Origin: JAFMJV01 sp963800275
GTDB lineage: Bacteria; Chloroflexota; Limnocylindria; Limnocylindrales; CSP1-4
Reading direction: 5' to 3'
DNA length: 64,000 bases
Assembly: GCA_963800275.1 (NCBI GenBank)
Contig: CAWDAI010000006.1
Coordinates: 310,001 to 374,000 of the forward strand
Part shown: positions 1-8,085 of the stretch, piece by piece
Layout of the letters: every line of letters begins with the position of its first letter
Position numbering within the stretch: position 1 is the stretch's first letter
Program-made: the position numbers and the translations under genes
Notes under the pieces: generated by a model
What the model was told of the DNA's origin: nothing
Seen by the model: the letters and a program-made list of their open reading frames with translations, nothing else
The model's database searches: none

Positions 1-1
1 G

Positions 2-301
2 TGCCGCCAGTACAGCGCCCGGCAGGCGCTCGACATGGGCCTCGTCAACGCGGTCGTGCCGCTCGGGCGGCTGGAGGACGAGGGCGTCGAGTGGGCGCAC
101 GAGATCCTGCAGAAGAGTCCCACCGCCATCCGCCTGCTGAAGCGCTCCTTCAACGCCGACGTGGACGGGCTGGCGGGCATCCAGGAGCTGGCCGGTGATG
201 CGACCATGCTCTTCTACCTGACCGAGGAAGCACACGAGGGCAGCCGGGCCTTCCTCGAGAAGCGCCCGCCCGACTTCTCGCGCTTCCCGCGACGGCCCTG
301 A
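2..301 (+). CDS. menB: 1,4-dihydroxy-2-naphthoyl-CoA synthase (MenB), C-terminal part
   Basis: Only the last 99 codons are in the window; the frame is open to the left edge. The reading CRQYSARQALDMGLVNAVVPL, followed by EILQKSPTAIRLLKRSFNAD and ending EKRPPDFSRFP, matches the MenB C-terminus. Family knowledge: this crotonase-fold enzyme closes the second ring of o-succinylbenzoyl-CoA in menaquinone synthesis. The C-terminal helices seen here are those that cover the neighbouring subunit's active site. The next gene, menA, starts 20 bases downstream, and menC and menE follow, so the pathway context supports MenB over a generic enoyl-CoA hydratase. The missing menF/menD genes would be expected just upstream of the window. 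Confidence 0.9.
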   Translation, partial: CRQYSARQALDMGLVNAVVPLGRLEDEGVEWAHEILQKSPTAIRLLKRSFNADVDGLAGIQELAGDATMLFYLTEEAHEGSRAFLEKRPPDFSRFPRRP

Positions 302-321
302 TCGAGGGAGCCAGCCCGCCC

Positions 322-1245
322 ATGACCGAGCGCCTGACGACGGCCGGACCACGCCCCCCGCGGCTGCACGCCTGGTGGGTGGCGGTCCGTCCGGCCACCC
401 TGCCCGCGGCGGTGGGGCCGGTGCTGGTCGGGCTCGGGGTCGCGGTGGGCATGGGTGTCTTCGCCATCCTGCCCGCGCTGGGCTGCCTGGCGGTGGCCCT
501 GCTGCTCCAGATCGCGTCGAACGTGGGCAACGATCTCGCGGACTTCCACTCCGGGGTGGACACCCATGAGCGGCTGGGTCCGCCACGGGCCGCCGCGCTG
601 GGCTTGCTCAGCGAGCGGGAGATGCTCGCAGGCCTCGTGGCCATCGTCGGCCTGGCGGGCCTCGTCGGTCTCTACCTGGCCTGGGTCGGTGGACTCATCA
701 TCGTCATCCTCGGCCTGGCCGCCATCGCCAGTGCCTTCCTCTATACCAGCGGTCCCTGGCCCTACGGCTATCACGGGCTGGGCGAGGTCTTCGTCTTCAT
801 CTTCTTCGGCCTGGTGGCCGTGGCCGGCACGACCTACCTGCAGACCCTGTCCTGGGAGCCGCTGGCGTTCGCGGCGGCCGTGCCGGTGGGTGCGCTCATC
901 ACGGCCGTGCTGGTGGTCAACAACCTGCGCGACCTCGACACCGACCGCGCCAGCGGCAAGCGCACCCTGGCGGTGACGCTGGGAGCGCAGAGTGCGAGGC
1001 TCGAGTACGACGCCCTGCTGGCGCTGGCCTACCTGGTGCCGGTGGCGCTGACCGTAGCCGGGGCCGGCTCGGTGGCCCTGCTGCTGCCGCTGCTGAGCCT
1101 GCCCATGGCGCTGCCGCTGGCGACGATCGTGCACGCCGGGGGCGATCCGCGGCGGCTCAACGCCGTGCTCAAGCGCACGGCCCGGACATCGCTCGTGTTC
1201 TCGCTGCTGCTGGCCATCGGCCTGGCCGTGGACGGGCTCGTCTGA
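322..1245 (+). CDS. menA: 1,4-dihydroxy-2-naphthoate polyprenyltransferase
   Basis: A 307-residue UbiA-family membrane prenyltransferase that attaches the isoprenoid tail to 1,4-dihydroxy-2-naphthoate. The first aspartate-rich motif NDLADFHSGVD lies at about residues 70-80 and the second, NNLRDLDTDRASGKRT, at about 198-213; both are the prenyl-diphosphate/Mg2+ sites of the family. The rest is a series of hydrophobic segments consistent with eight or nine membrane helices. The ATG start follows the menB stop after 20 bases, and the stop overlaps the menC start (TGATG), so the genes are probably translationally coupled. Length is normal for MenA. Confidence 0.93.
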   Translation: MTERLTTAGPRPPRLHAWWVAVRPATLPAAVGPVLVGLGVAVGMGVFAILPALGCLAVALLLQIASNVGNDLADFHSGVDTHERLGPPRAAALGLLSEREMLAGLVAIVGLAGLVGLYLAWVGGLIIVILGLAAIASAFLYTSGPWPYGYHGLGEVFVFIFFGLVAVAGTTYLQTLSWEPLAFAAAVPVGALITAVLVVNNLRDLDTDRASGKRTLAVTLGAQSARLEYDALLALAYLVPVALTVAGAGSVALLLPLLSLPMALPLATIVHAGGDPRRLNAVLKRTARTSLVFSLLLAIGLAVDGLV

Positions 1246-2339
1246 TGCGACTCGAGCGGGTCCGCCTGGAGACTGTGGCCGTGCCTTTCCGACGGCCGTT
1301 CGTCAGCGGGGTCGAACGCTGGGAGGCGGTGCACGCCGGGATCCTCGAGCTCACGACCAGCGATGGCCGCGTGGCCCTGGGTGAGCTGCCCCAGCCGGCG
1401 CCGTGGGCCGCGGCGCCCGACCTGGGCTCACGCCTGTCCGCGGCGCTGACGGGCATCGAGATGGCCGATCCCGTCGCGGTCGAGGGCACGCTCCGGTCGG
1501 TCGACCGCTGGCCCTTCATCGGGCGCACCGTGCGGGCGGCGACCGAGGCCGCCTTCGCCGATCTCACCGCCCAGGCCTATGGCCGTCCACTGGGCAGGTA
1601 CCTCGAGGAGGCGGCGGCCGAGGGCGTGGCGGTCAACGCGACCCTCGGCATCGACTCGCCCGCAGCCACCGCCGAAGCCGCCGCCAGCCTGGTCGGCGAG
1701 GGCTACGGCTGCCTCAAGCTGAAGGCCGGTGACGAGCCGCCGGGCGCGCTGGAGGCGCGAGTCGCGGCCGTCCGCGAGGCTGTCGGGCCAGGCGTCTCGC
1801 TGCGCCTCGATTTCAACGGCAGGCTGCGCATGGATGGCGCGGCCGACGTGCTCACGGCGCTGGCGCCGTTCGGCATCGAGTACGCCGAGCAGCCCATCGC
1901 GGCCGCCGCGGCCCCGTCGGTCCTGGCTGCGCTGCGTCACACCAGCCCGGTCCCCATCGCCGCCGACGAGGCGGTCCGCGACCTGGGCTCGGCCCGGCTC
2001 CTGCTGGAGGCCGGCGCCGTCGATGCGCTCGTGGTCAAGCCCGTGCGCGTGGGCGGTCCGCGGCAGGCGGCAGCCATCATCGAGCTGGCTCGGCAAGCCG
2101 CTGTGCCGGTGACCGTCTCCACGCTCTTCGAGACGGGCGTCGGTCTGGCGGTGGCGCTGCACGTGGCGGCCATCGCGCCCGGCCGCGTGGCGCATGGCCT
2201 CGCGACCGGTGGGTTGCTCGCCTCGGATCTGCTGCAGCAGCCGCTGGTGGTGGAAGGAGGCCGGCTGCAGGTGCCCGCCGGGCCCGGCCTGGGCGTGGCC
2301 CTCGATGAAGCGGCCGTCGCGCGCTACCGGGTCACATGA
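1245..2339 (+). CDS. menC: o-succinylbenzoate synthase
   Basis: A 364-residue enolase-superfamily enzyme that dehydrates SHCHC to o-succinylbenzoate. Catalytic residues of the muconate-lactonising subgroup are visible: the K-x-K pair in LKLKAG near residues 158-160, metal ligands in LRLDFNG (about D189), EYAEQPI (about E215) and AADEAVR (about D241), and the second catalytic lysine in VVKPVRVGG (about K265). Start and stop overlap the neighbours menA and menE. OSB synthases and N-acylamino-acid racemases share this fold; operon position decides for MenC. Confidence 0.9.
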   Translation: MRLERVRLETVAVPFRRPFVSGVERWEAVHAGILELTTSDGRVALGELPQPAPWAAAPDLGSRLSAALTGIEMADPVAVEGTLRSVDRWPFIGRTVRAATEAAFADLTAQAYGRPLGRYLEEAAAEGVAVNATLGIDSPAATAEAAASLVGEGYGCLKLKAGDEPPGALEARVAAVREAVGPGVSLRLDFNGRLRMDGAADVLTALAPFGIEYAEQPIAAAAAPSVLAALRHTSPVPIAADEAVRDLGSARLLLEAGAVDALVVKPVRVGGPRQAAAIIELARQAAVPVTVSTLFETGVGLAVALHVAAIAPGRVAHGLATGGLLASDLLQQPLVVEGGRLQVPAGPGLGVALDEAAVARYRVT

Positions 2340-3820
2340 GCGATCCCCGGCTGCGTCGCCCGGTGCCGGACCCGTTGGCGGTCAGGGCGGCCCATGACCC
2401 TGACGCCCCCGCCCTGCACGCGCGCTCAGCCCACTGGACGCGCCGTCAGCTGTCCGAGGCGGTGGCCAGCCTGGCCGCGGCCCTGGCGGCGGAGGGCGTC
2501 GGCGACGGCCGGCGCGTGGCCAGCCTGCTCGACGACGACGCGCCCGCGGTCGTGCTCATCCACGCCCTGCGCGGGATCGGCGCGGTCCACGTTCCGCTCA
2601 GCCGGCGGGCGGCCACAGCCGAGCTGACGTACCAGCTGGCGGCAGCCGGCGCGGACGTGTTCCTCATCGACCGGGCCCATGCGGACCTCGGTCGGGCGGC
2701 AGCGCCGCGGGGCATCCCGGTGTTGGCCATCGAAGCCCTCCTGGCCGGTGCGCCCTGTGGGCCGGAGACCCTCACCCGGCGCGACGTCGCCCTGGACGCC
2801 CCGGCCACGATCGTCTTCACCTCGGGCACGACCGGCCGCCCGTTGGGAGCGATCCTCACGCACGATGCGCAACGCGCGAGCGCCCACGCCTGGGCGGGCC
2901 TGCTGCACGCCGCGCCGGGGTTCCACTGGCTCGCCTGCCTGCCGCTCTTCCACGTGGCCGGGTTGGCGGTGGTCACCCGTGCCACTCGCTGGGGTTCGAT
3001 GCTCACGGTGCACGACGCCTTTCGACCAGGAGACATCAGCGCCGCGCTCGCGGCGGGCGTGACCCACGTCTCGCTGGTGCCGACACAGCTGCAGGCGGTG
3101 CTGGGAGCCTGGGGCGAGCGCCCGGCGCCGCCGAGCCTTCGGGCGGTCCTGCTCGGCGGCGGCCCGATCCCGCCCGGGCTGCTGCAGCGAGCGCGCGCCG
3201 CCGGCTTCCCGGTGCTGACCACCTATGGCCTGACCGAGACGGGCTCCGGTGTGGCCTGCGGCGGCGGCGACCCGGATACCCTGGCCGATCCCGGTGCCCT
3301 TCGCCCATTGCCGGGTGTGGAGCTGCGAGTGGAGCCGGACGGCACCCCTGACGGCAGCGGCGAGATCCTCGTGCGCGGGCCCATGGTCTTCGCGGGCTAC
3401 GCGCACGACCCGGCCGGGACCGACCCTCGGTCAGGCGATGGCTGGCTGCACACGGGCGACATCGGGACCCTCGATGGTCACGGGCTCCTGCGGGTGCTCG
3501 ACCGGCGAGACGACCTCATCGTGTCGGGTGGCGAGAACGTCTATCCGGCCGAGGTCGAGGCGGTGCTGCTGGGCTGTCCGGGGGTGCGGGAGGCGGCCGT
3601 CTACGCCGTGCCCGACGCGCGCTGGGGCAGCGTGCCCGAGGCCGCCATCGTGACCGAGGCCGGCCGGCCGGACGACGAGACGCTCATGCGCCACTGTCGC
3701 GATCGGCTCGCGGCGTACAAGGTGCCGCGCCGATTCGTGCGCCTCCGCGAGCTGCCCAGGAACGCGGGTGGCAAGGTCCTGCGGCGGAACCTCCGGGATC
3801 GCGCGGGCAGCGACTCGTGA
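2336..3820 (+). CDS. menE: o-succinylbenzoate-CoA ligase
   Basis: A 494-residue ANL-superfamily acyl-CoA ligase that activates o-succinylbenzoate for MenB. The ATP P-loop TIVFTSGTTGRP is near residue 160, the TYGLTETGSG motif near 297, the GWLHTGDIG hinge motif near 370, and the C-terminal adenylation lysine sits in PRNAGGKVLRR near residue 480. It overlaps menC by ATGA and the following hydrolase by GTGA. The substrate is inferred from its place between menC and menG; by sequence alone it could be another acyl-CoA ligase. Confidence 0.87.
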   Translation: MSDPRLRRPVPDPLAVRAAHDPDAPALHARSAHWTRRQLSEAVASLAAALAAEGVGDGRRVASLLDDDAPAVVLIHALRGIGAVHVPLSRRAATAELTYQLAAAGADVFLIDRAHADLGRAAAPRGIPVLAIEALLAGAPCGPETLTRRDVALDAPATIVFTSGTTGRPLGAILTHDAQRASAHAWAGLLHAAPGFHWLACLPLFHVAGLAVVTRATRWGSMLTVHDAFRPGDISAALAAGVTHVSLVPTQLQAVLGAWGERPAPPSLRAVLLGGGPIPPGLLQRARAAGFPVLTTYGLTETGSGVACGGGDPDTLADPGALRPLPGVELRVEPDGTPDGSGEILVRGPMVFAGYAHDPAGTDPRSGDGWLHTGDIGTLDGHGLLRVLDRRDDLIVSGGENVYPAEVEAVLLGCPGVREAAVYAVPDARWGSVPEAAIVTEAGRPDDETLMRHCRDRLAAYKVPRRFVRLRELPRNAGGKVLRRNLRDRAGSDS

Positions 3821-4575
3821 ACCTCTACCGCGAGCGACGGGGGGCAGGGCCGCCATTGCTGCTGCTCCACGCCACGCTCAGCTCCGCCCGCCAGCTGCGA
3901 GGTCTGGCCACGCAGCTGGCGCGAGGGTACACGGTGGTCGCCGTCGACCGGCGGGGCAGCGCTGCCAGCATGGTCGAGGGGGCGGCAGAACCGATCGACG
4001 TGGCCGTCCACGTGGCTGACCTCGCCGCGGTCATGGCCGAGGAAGGACTGGACCGGCCGGTCGTGGTCGGCCATAGCTATGGTGGCTGCGTGGCCCTCGA
4101 GCTGGCCGCTCGCGAGCCCGCGCTCGTGCGGGCGATCTTCGCCTACGAGCCGCCCTACGGACCGGCCGCACCACCCGCAGCTGCGGCAGAGCTGGCAGCC
4201 ATCGGCCGGCGGACCCTCGACGCCCGCGACCAGCACGGTCTCGGCGCCGCGGCCCTCACCTTCATGGCCGCTGTCTCCGGTGCCCAGGCCGTGGCCGCGC
4301 TGTCGGATGCCGCCCGCGCTCGTGTCGAAGGCGCCGGGCAGGGTGCGGTCGCAGATGCGACCCTAAGGGGCATGGACATCGACGGACTCAGCCGCATCAC
4401 CTGTCCCGTGCGCATCGCGACCGGTGGCGCCAGTCAGGGCCTGTACGAGACGATCGCCGCGGGCCTCGTCGAGCGGATCGCCACGGCGGACCAGGTGCGG
4501 CTCTTGGGCCTCGACCACATGGCGCCGGTCCTGCGGCCCGCAGCGGTGGCTGATGCTGTCGAGGCCTGGCGGTGA
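3817..4575 (+). CDS. alpha/beta hydrolase in the menaquinone operon (possible MenH)
   Basis: A 252-residue alpha/beta hydrolase with the oxyanion-side motif LLLHATLSSARQL near residue 14, the nucleophile elbow VVGHSYGGC near residue 84, and a likely catalytic histidine in LGLDHMAPV near residue 234. It is coupled to menE (GTGA overlap) and to menG. MenH (SHCHC synthase) has the same fold and about the same length, and no other MenH candidate is in view, so MenH is a reasonable inference. It could instead be a thioesterase releasing 1,4-dihydroxy-2-naphthoate from its CoA ester, a step otherwise unassigned here. Confidence 0.6.
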   Translation: MNLYRERRGAGPPLLLLHATLSSARQLRGLATQLARGYTVVAVDRRGSAASMVEGAAEPIDVAVHVADLAAVMAEEGLDRPVVVGHSYGGCVALELAAREPALVRAIFAYEPPYGPAAPPAAAAELAAIGRRTLDARDQHGLGAAALTFMAAVSGAQAVAALSDAARARVEGAGQGAVADATLRGMDIDGLSRITCPVRIATGGASQGLYETIAAGLVERIATADQVRLLGLDHMAPVLRPAAVADAVEAWR

Positions 4576-5297
4576 GCCCGGGCCAGGGCAACAGCGCCCC
4601 GCCCCGTCGCGTGGAGGAGATGTTCGACCGCATCTCCGGCGTCTACGACCGCATGAACCTGGCCATCAGTGGCTTCCAGGAGCCGCGCTGGCGCAAGCAG
4701 CTCGTGGCGGCTGCCCGGGTCGGGCCGGGTGGCCGGGTGCTCGACGTCGCCTGCGGCACGGGCAAGGTGACCGCCGACCTCTACGCTGCCGTGCAACCGG
4801 GAGGCTCCGCGCTCGGCGTGGACTTCAGCGCGCGCATGATCGGCCTCGCCACGGCTCAGCGTGCGACCGCTTCGGGCGATCTCTCGTTCGTCCAGGGCGA
4901 CGCCCTGGACCTGCCCGTCGAGACGGACGCCTTCGATGCCGCCACCATCGCCTACGGCATGCGCAACCTCGCCGACTACGAGCGCGGCTTCTCCGAGATG
5001 GCGCGGGCCGTGCGTCCCGGTGGCGTCGTCGCCTGCCTGGAGATCACCACCCCCACCAGTCGCCTGGGCCGGCTCATCTCGATCTGGTTCGACCACGTGG
5101 TCCCGATCATCGGCCGCCTCGTGGGACAGGGTGACGCCTATGCCTACCTGGCGCGCTCGGTGAAGGGCTACCCGGGCCCGGAACGGATCGCGCAGATCAT
5201 GGGCCGGGCGGGTCTCGAGCGGGTCGAGTGGCGGGCATTCTCCGGTGGCATCATCGTGCTCCACTCCGGGGTCGTAGCCCTGCCCGAGGCGGGCTGA
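4572..5297 (+). CDS. menG: demethylmenaquinone methyltransferase
   Basis: A 241-residue SAM-dependent methyltransferase of the UbiE/MenG family, which makes the final methylation of demethylmenaquinone. Motif I VLDVACGTGKVTADLY is near residue 56, the SAM ribose region GVDFSARMIGLA follows, and the family signature YGMRNLADYERGF with RAVRPGG is near residue 132. The GTG start overlaps the hydrolase stop. It closes the menaquinone operon; the next gene begins about 50 bases later with its own start. Confidence 0.9.
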   Translation: MSPGQGNSAPPRRVEEMFDRISGVYDRMNLAISGFQEPRWRKQLVAAARVGPGGRVLDVACGTGKVTADLYAAVQPGGSALGVDFSARMIGLATAQRATASGDLSFVQGDALDLPVETDAFDAATIAYGMRNLADYERGFSEMARAVRPGGVVACLEITTPTSRLGRLISIWFDHVVPIIGRLVGQGDAYAYLARSVKGYPGPERIAQIMGRAGLERVEWRAFSGGIIVLHSGVVALPEAG

Positions 5298-5350
5298 GCT
5301 CGGCCCCGGCCGCGGGACGTGTCCGTCGCCATCTCGATTACCATCAATTC

Positions 5351-6289
5351 GTGTCCACCCCGGCCCCGACCCCACTTATCCATGCCCACGGCCTGACCAA
5401 GCGTTTCGGCACGTTCACCGCCGTCGATGCCGTCGACTTCGATGTGCAGCCCGGCGAGGCCTTCGGCTTCCTCGGTCCCAATGGCGCGGGCAAGACCAGC
5501 ACCATGCGCATGATCGGCTGCGTCTCGCCGGTCACCGAGGGCACGTTGCAGGTGCTGGGACGCGACGTCGCGACCGAGGGCTCGGAGATCCGCCGTCGGC
5601 TGGGCGTGGTGCCCCAGGCCGATACGCTCGACATGGAGTTGACGGTCCGCGAGAACCTCCTCATCTACGGGCGCTACTTCGACCTCTCCTACCCGGAGTG
5701 CCGCCGCCGCACCGACGAGCTGCTCGACTTCGTGCAATTGACGGAGAAGGCCGATTCCCAGGTGGAGCCGCTATCGGGTGGCATGAAGCGCCGCCTCACC
5801 ATCGCCCGCTCGCTGATCAACGAGCCGGAGATGGTCCTCCTCGACGAGCCCACCACGGGCCTGGATCCGCAGGCCCGCCACATGGTCTGGGAGCGGCTGT
5901 ACAGGCTCAAGAGCGAGGGCGTGACCCTCATCCTCACGACCCACTACATGGATGAGGCCGAGCAGCTCTGTGACCGGCTGGTGGTCATGGACCACGCCCA
6001 GATCGTGGCCGAGGGCTCACCCCGCAGCCTGATCGAGGAGCACAGCAGCCGCGAGGTGCTGGAGCTGCGCTTCGAGGGCCTGCGCACACCGGACCTCGAC
6101 GGCCAGGGCAGGGGACTCATCGAGCGCGCCGAGCAGCTGCCCGACCGGGTCCTCCTCTACACCCGGGATGGCGAGGCCCTCAGCGAAGCCCTCCATGCCG
6201 ACGGGCTGCGACCGGTGAGCCAGCTGGTCCGCCGCTCATCGCTGGAGGACGTCTTCCTGCACCTGACCGGCCGGAGGCTCATCGAGTGA
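5351..6289 (+). CDS. ABC-2 type exporter, ATP-binding subunit
   Basis: A 312-residue ABC ATPase. Walker A GPNGAGKTS lies near residue 45, the signature LSGGMKRRL near 141, Walker B MVLLDEPTTGLD near 165, and the H-loop LTTHYMDEAEQ near 198. The GMKRR signature and a C-terminal regulatory region of about 90 residues are typical of DrrA/NodI/CcmA-like exporters. I chose the GTG at 5351 because the upstream in-frame codons run back into menG. The stop overlaps the first permease (GTGA). Substrate unknown; drug, lipid or polysaccharide export are all possible. Confidence 0.88.
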   Translation: MSTPAPTPLIHAHGLTKRFGTFTAVDAVDFDVQPGEAFGFLGPNGAGKTSTMRMIGCVSPVTEGTLQVLGRDVATEGSEIRRRLGVVPQADTLDMELTVRENLLIYGRYFDLSYPECRRRTDELLDFVQLTEKADSQVEPLSGGMKRRLTIARSLINEPEMVLLDEPTTGLDPQARHMVWERLYRLKSEGVTLILTTHYMDEAEQLCDRLVVMDHAQIVAEGSPRSLIEEHSSREVLELRFEGLRTPDLDGQGRGLIERAEQLPDRVLLYTRDGEALSEALHADGLRPVSQLVRRSSLEDVFLHLTGRRLIE

Positions 6290-7074
6290 GCGCCCGGGCC
6301 ACCACCCGCAGCATCCTGCGCGTGGTGGAACACCACGCCTTCGTCTACCGGCGGACGTGGCGGGGCACCATCTTCTCGACCTTCCTCAACCCGGTGCTCT
6401 ACCTGGCTGCCCTTGGCGTCGGCCTGGGCGCCTTCGTGGACCAATCGAACCCGGCGGGCATCGCGGGCGTGCCCTACGCCACGTTCCTCGCACCAGGCAT
6501 CCTCGCCGCCACGGCCATGAACAACGCCACCGGTGAATCGACGTATCCCGTGATGGCCGGCATCCGCTGGCTCAAGACGTATGTGGCCATGGTCTTCTCG
6601 CCCCTCGACCCTCGCCACGTGGCCACCGGCCAGCTGCTGTGGACCGGCGCACGTGTGACCGTGGGGGCCCTCGTCTTCCTGGCGGTGATGGTGGTCTTCG
6701 GCGCCACCGACGTGCCCCACGCGCTGCTGATGCTGCCGGTGGCGGTCCTGACCGGCCTGGCCTTCGCGGCGCCCATCCAGGCCTTCTCCGCGGCCCAGAC
6801 GAACGACGCCCCCTTCGCCACGCTCTTCCGCTTCGTGATCATGCCCATGTTCATCTTCAGTGGCACCTTCTTCCCCATCAGCCAGCTGCCCGATCTCCTG
6901 CAGGTCGTGGCCTTCGCCACCCCGCTCTGGCACGGCGTGAACCTGGCCCGTGGCCTGGCCCTCGGCACGCTCGAGCCGGCGATGGCGCTGATCGACGCGG
7001 CCTATCTCTCGGTCTTCGTGGTCGTCGGGCTGTGGTGGTCCTTCCGCACCTTCAGCGCGCGGCTGGCGGAGTAG
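6286..7074 (+). CDS. ABC-2 type exporter permease, first copy
   Basis: A 262-residue membrane protein with about six hydrophobic segments and the ABC-2 permease signature SGTFFPISQLPDLLQ near residue 190. It is coupled to the ATPase gene (GTGA overlap) and followed after three bases by a paralogue of the same length, so the working transporter is probably a heterodimeric permease with an ATPase homodimer. Resembles the NodJ/DrrB group. The transported compound cannot be read from the sequence. Confidence 0.85.
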   Translation: MSARATTRSILRVVEHHAFVYRRTWRGTIFSTFLNPVLYLAALGVGLGAFVDQSNPAGIAGVPYATFLAPGILAATAMNNATGESTYPVMAGIRWLKTYVAMVFSPLDPRHVATGQLLWTGARVTVGALVFLAVMVVFGATDVPHALLMLPVAVLTGLAFAAPIQAFSAAQTNDAPFATLFRFVIMPMFIFSGTFFPISQLPDLLQVVAFATPLWHGVNLARGLALGTLEPAMALIDAAYLSVFVVVGLWWSFRTFSARLAE

Positions 7075-7077
7075 ATC

Positions 7078-7866
7078 GTGCTCATCACCACCCGCTTCTT
7101 CCCCACCGGGCGCATCGGCCGCTCCCGCGCGCACAAGGTCCTCGAGCGCGACGTCATCGTGTACCGGCGCAACTGGACCATCATCGTCTCGGGCTTCTTC
7201 GAACCCATCTTCTACCTGCTCGGCATCGGGTTCGGCCTGGGCACGCTGGTCGGCGACGTCGGAGACATCCCCTACGCGGCCTTCGTGGCGCCGGGCCTGA
7301 TGGCCACCGCAGCCATGAACGGCGCACTCTTCGAAGCGACCTTCAACCTCTTCTTCAAGCTCAAGTACGCCAAGACCTTCGAGGCCATCCTGGCCACGCC
7401 GCTGGGCCCGTCGGACATCGCGGTGGGAGAGGTCAGCTGGGCCCTCACGCGTGGTCTGCTCTACGCCATCGCCTTCCTGATGGTCATGCTCGCGCTGGGG
7501 CTGGTGCTGTCGCCACTGGGGCTGTTGATGGTGCCGGGGGCGTTGCTCATCGGGCTGGCCGCCGCGGCCGTGGGCATGGCGGCCACGACGTACATGCGCA
7601 AGTGGCAGGACTTCGACCTGGTCACGGTCGTGTCCATGCCGCTCTTCCTCTTCAGTGGCACCTTCTACCCCATCAGTGTCTATCCCGACTGGCTCGAAGC
7701 CATCGTGGAGGTCACGCCCCTCTACCGCGGCGTGCACATGCTGCGTGCGTTCTCGACGGGCGATGTCGACCCGGCGGTGCTGTTCGACATCGCCTATCTC
7801 GGGATCATGGGGCTGGTCGGCGTGGCCATCACCGCCCGTCGCCTGCGGGGCCTCCTGCTCAAGTGA
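7078..7866 (+). CDS. ABC-2 type exporter permease, second copy
   Basis: A 262-residue paralogue of the preceding permease, sharing the layout FEPIFYLLGIGFGLG, YAAFVAPGLMATAAMN and SGTFYPISVYPDWLEA. It starts with GTG three bases after the previous stop. Six membrane segments are apparent. Two unequal permeases with one ATPase suggest a heterodimeric channel. This is the last gene before a convergent junction. Confidence 0.85.
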   Translation: MLITTRFFPTGRIGRSRAHKVLERDVIVYRRNWTIIVSGFFEPIFYLLGIGFGLGTLVGDVGDIPYAAFVAPGLMATAAMNGALFEATFNLFFKLKYAKTFEAILATPLGPSDIAVGEVSWALTRGLLYAIAFLMVMLALGLVLSPLGLLMVPGALLIGLAAAAVGMAATTYMRKWQDFDLVTVVSMPLFLFSGTFYPISVYPDWLEAIVEVTPLYRGVHMLRAFSTGDVDPAVLFDIAYLGIMGLVGVAITARRLRGLLLK

Positions 7867-8033
7867 TCGGTTCGACGGGCCGGGAACGGCGGACAGACCG
7901 AGGCGCCGCCCCTGGTCGGGAACGGCGCCTGTTCGAACGACGGGCTGGCAGGGGCCCGGCTTCGGTCCGGACAACTTCACGGCAAAGATGTCCTCCGGGG
8001 AGGGGAGAGGGTGGTGGGACCCGCCCCGGACAC

Positions 8034-8084
8034 GTACTACTCAGTACGTAGTACCTACGGAATGTAGCCAGCGACTACGTAGGT
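8034..8084. repeat. two adjacent inverted repeats at a convergent gene junction
   Basis: Within the 219-base gap between the second permease (+) and the glycosylase (-) lie two perfect 7-bp inverted repeats: GTACTAC at 8034-8040 with GTAGTAC at 8048-8054 (7-base loop), and ACCTACG at 8053-8059 with CGTAGGT at 8078-8084 (18-base loop). They share two bases, so the hairpins would be mutually exclusive. The region is less G+C-rich than its surroundings. It may be a bidirectional terminator without a U-tract, or a protein-binding site. The rest of the gap (7867-8033) shows nothing I recognise. Confidence 0.5.
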
Positions 8085-8085
8085 G

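Noticed and set aside
6157..7980. A 607-codon minus-strand open frame
   Set aside because: It lies antisense to two well-supported permease genes and is rich in His, Gln, Gly and Asp, the usual composition of an antisense shadow.
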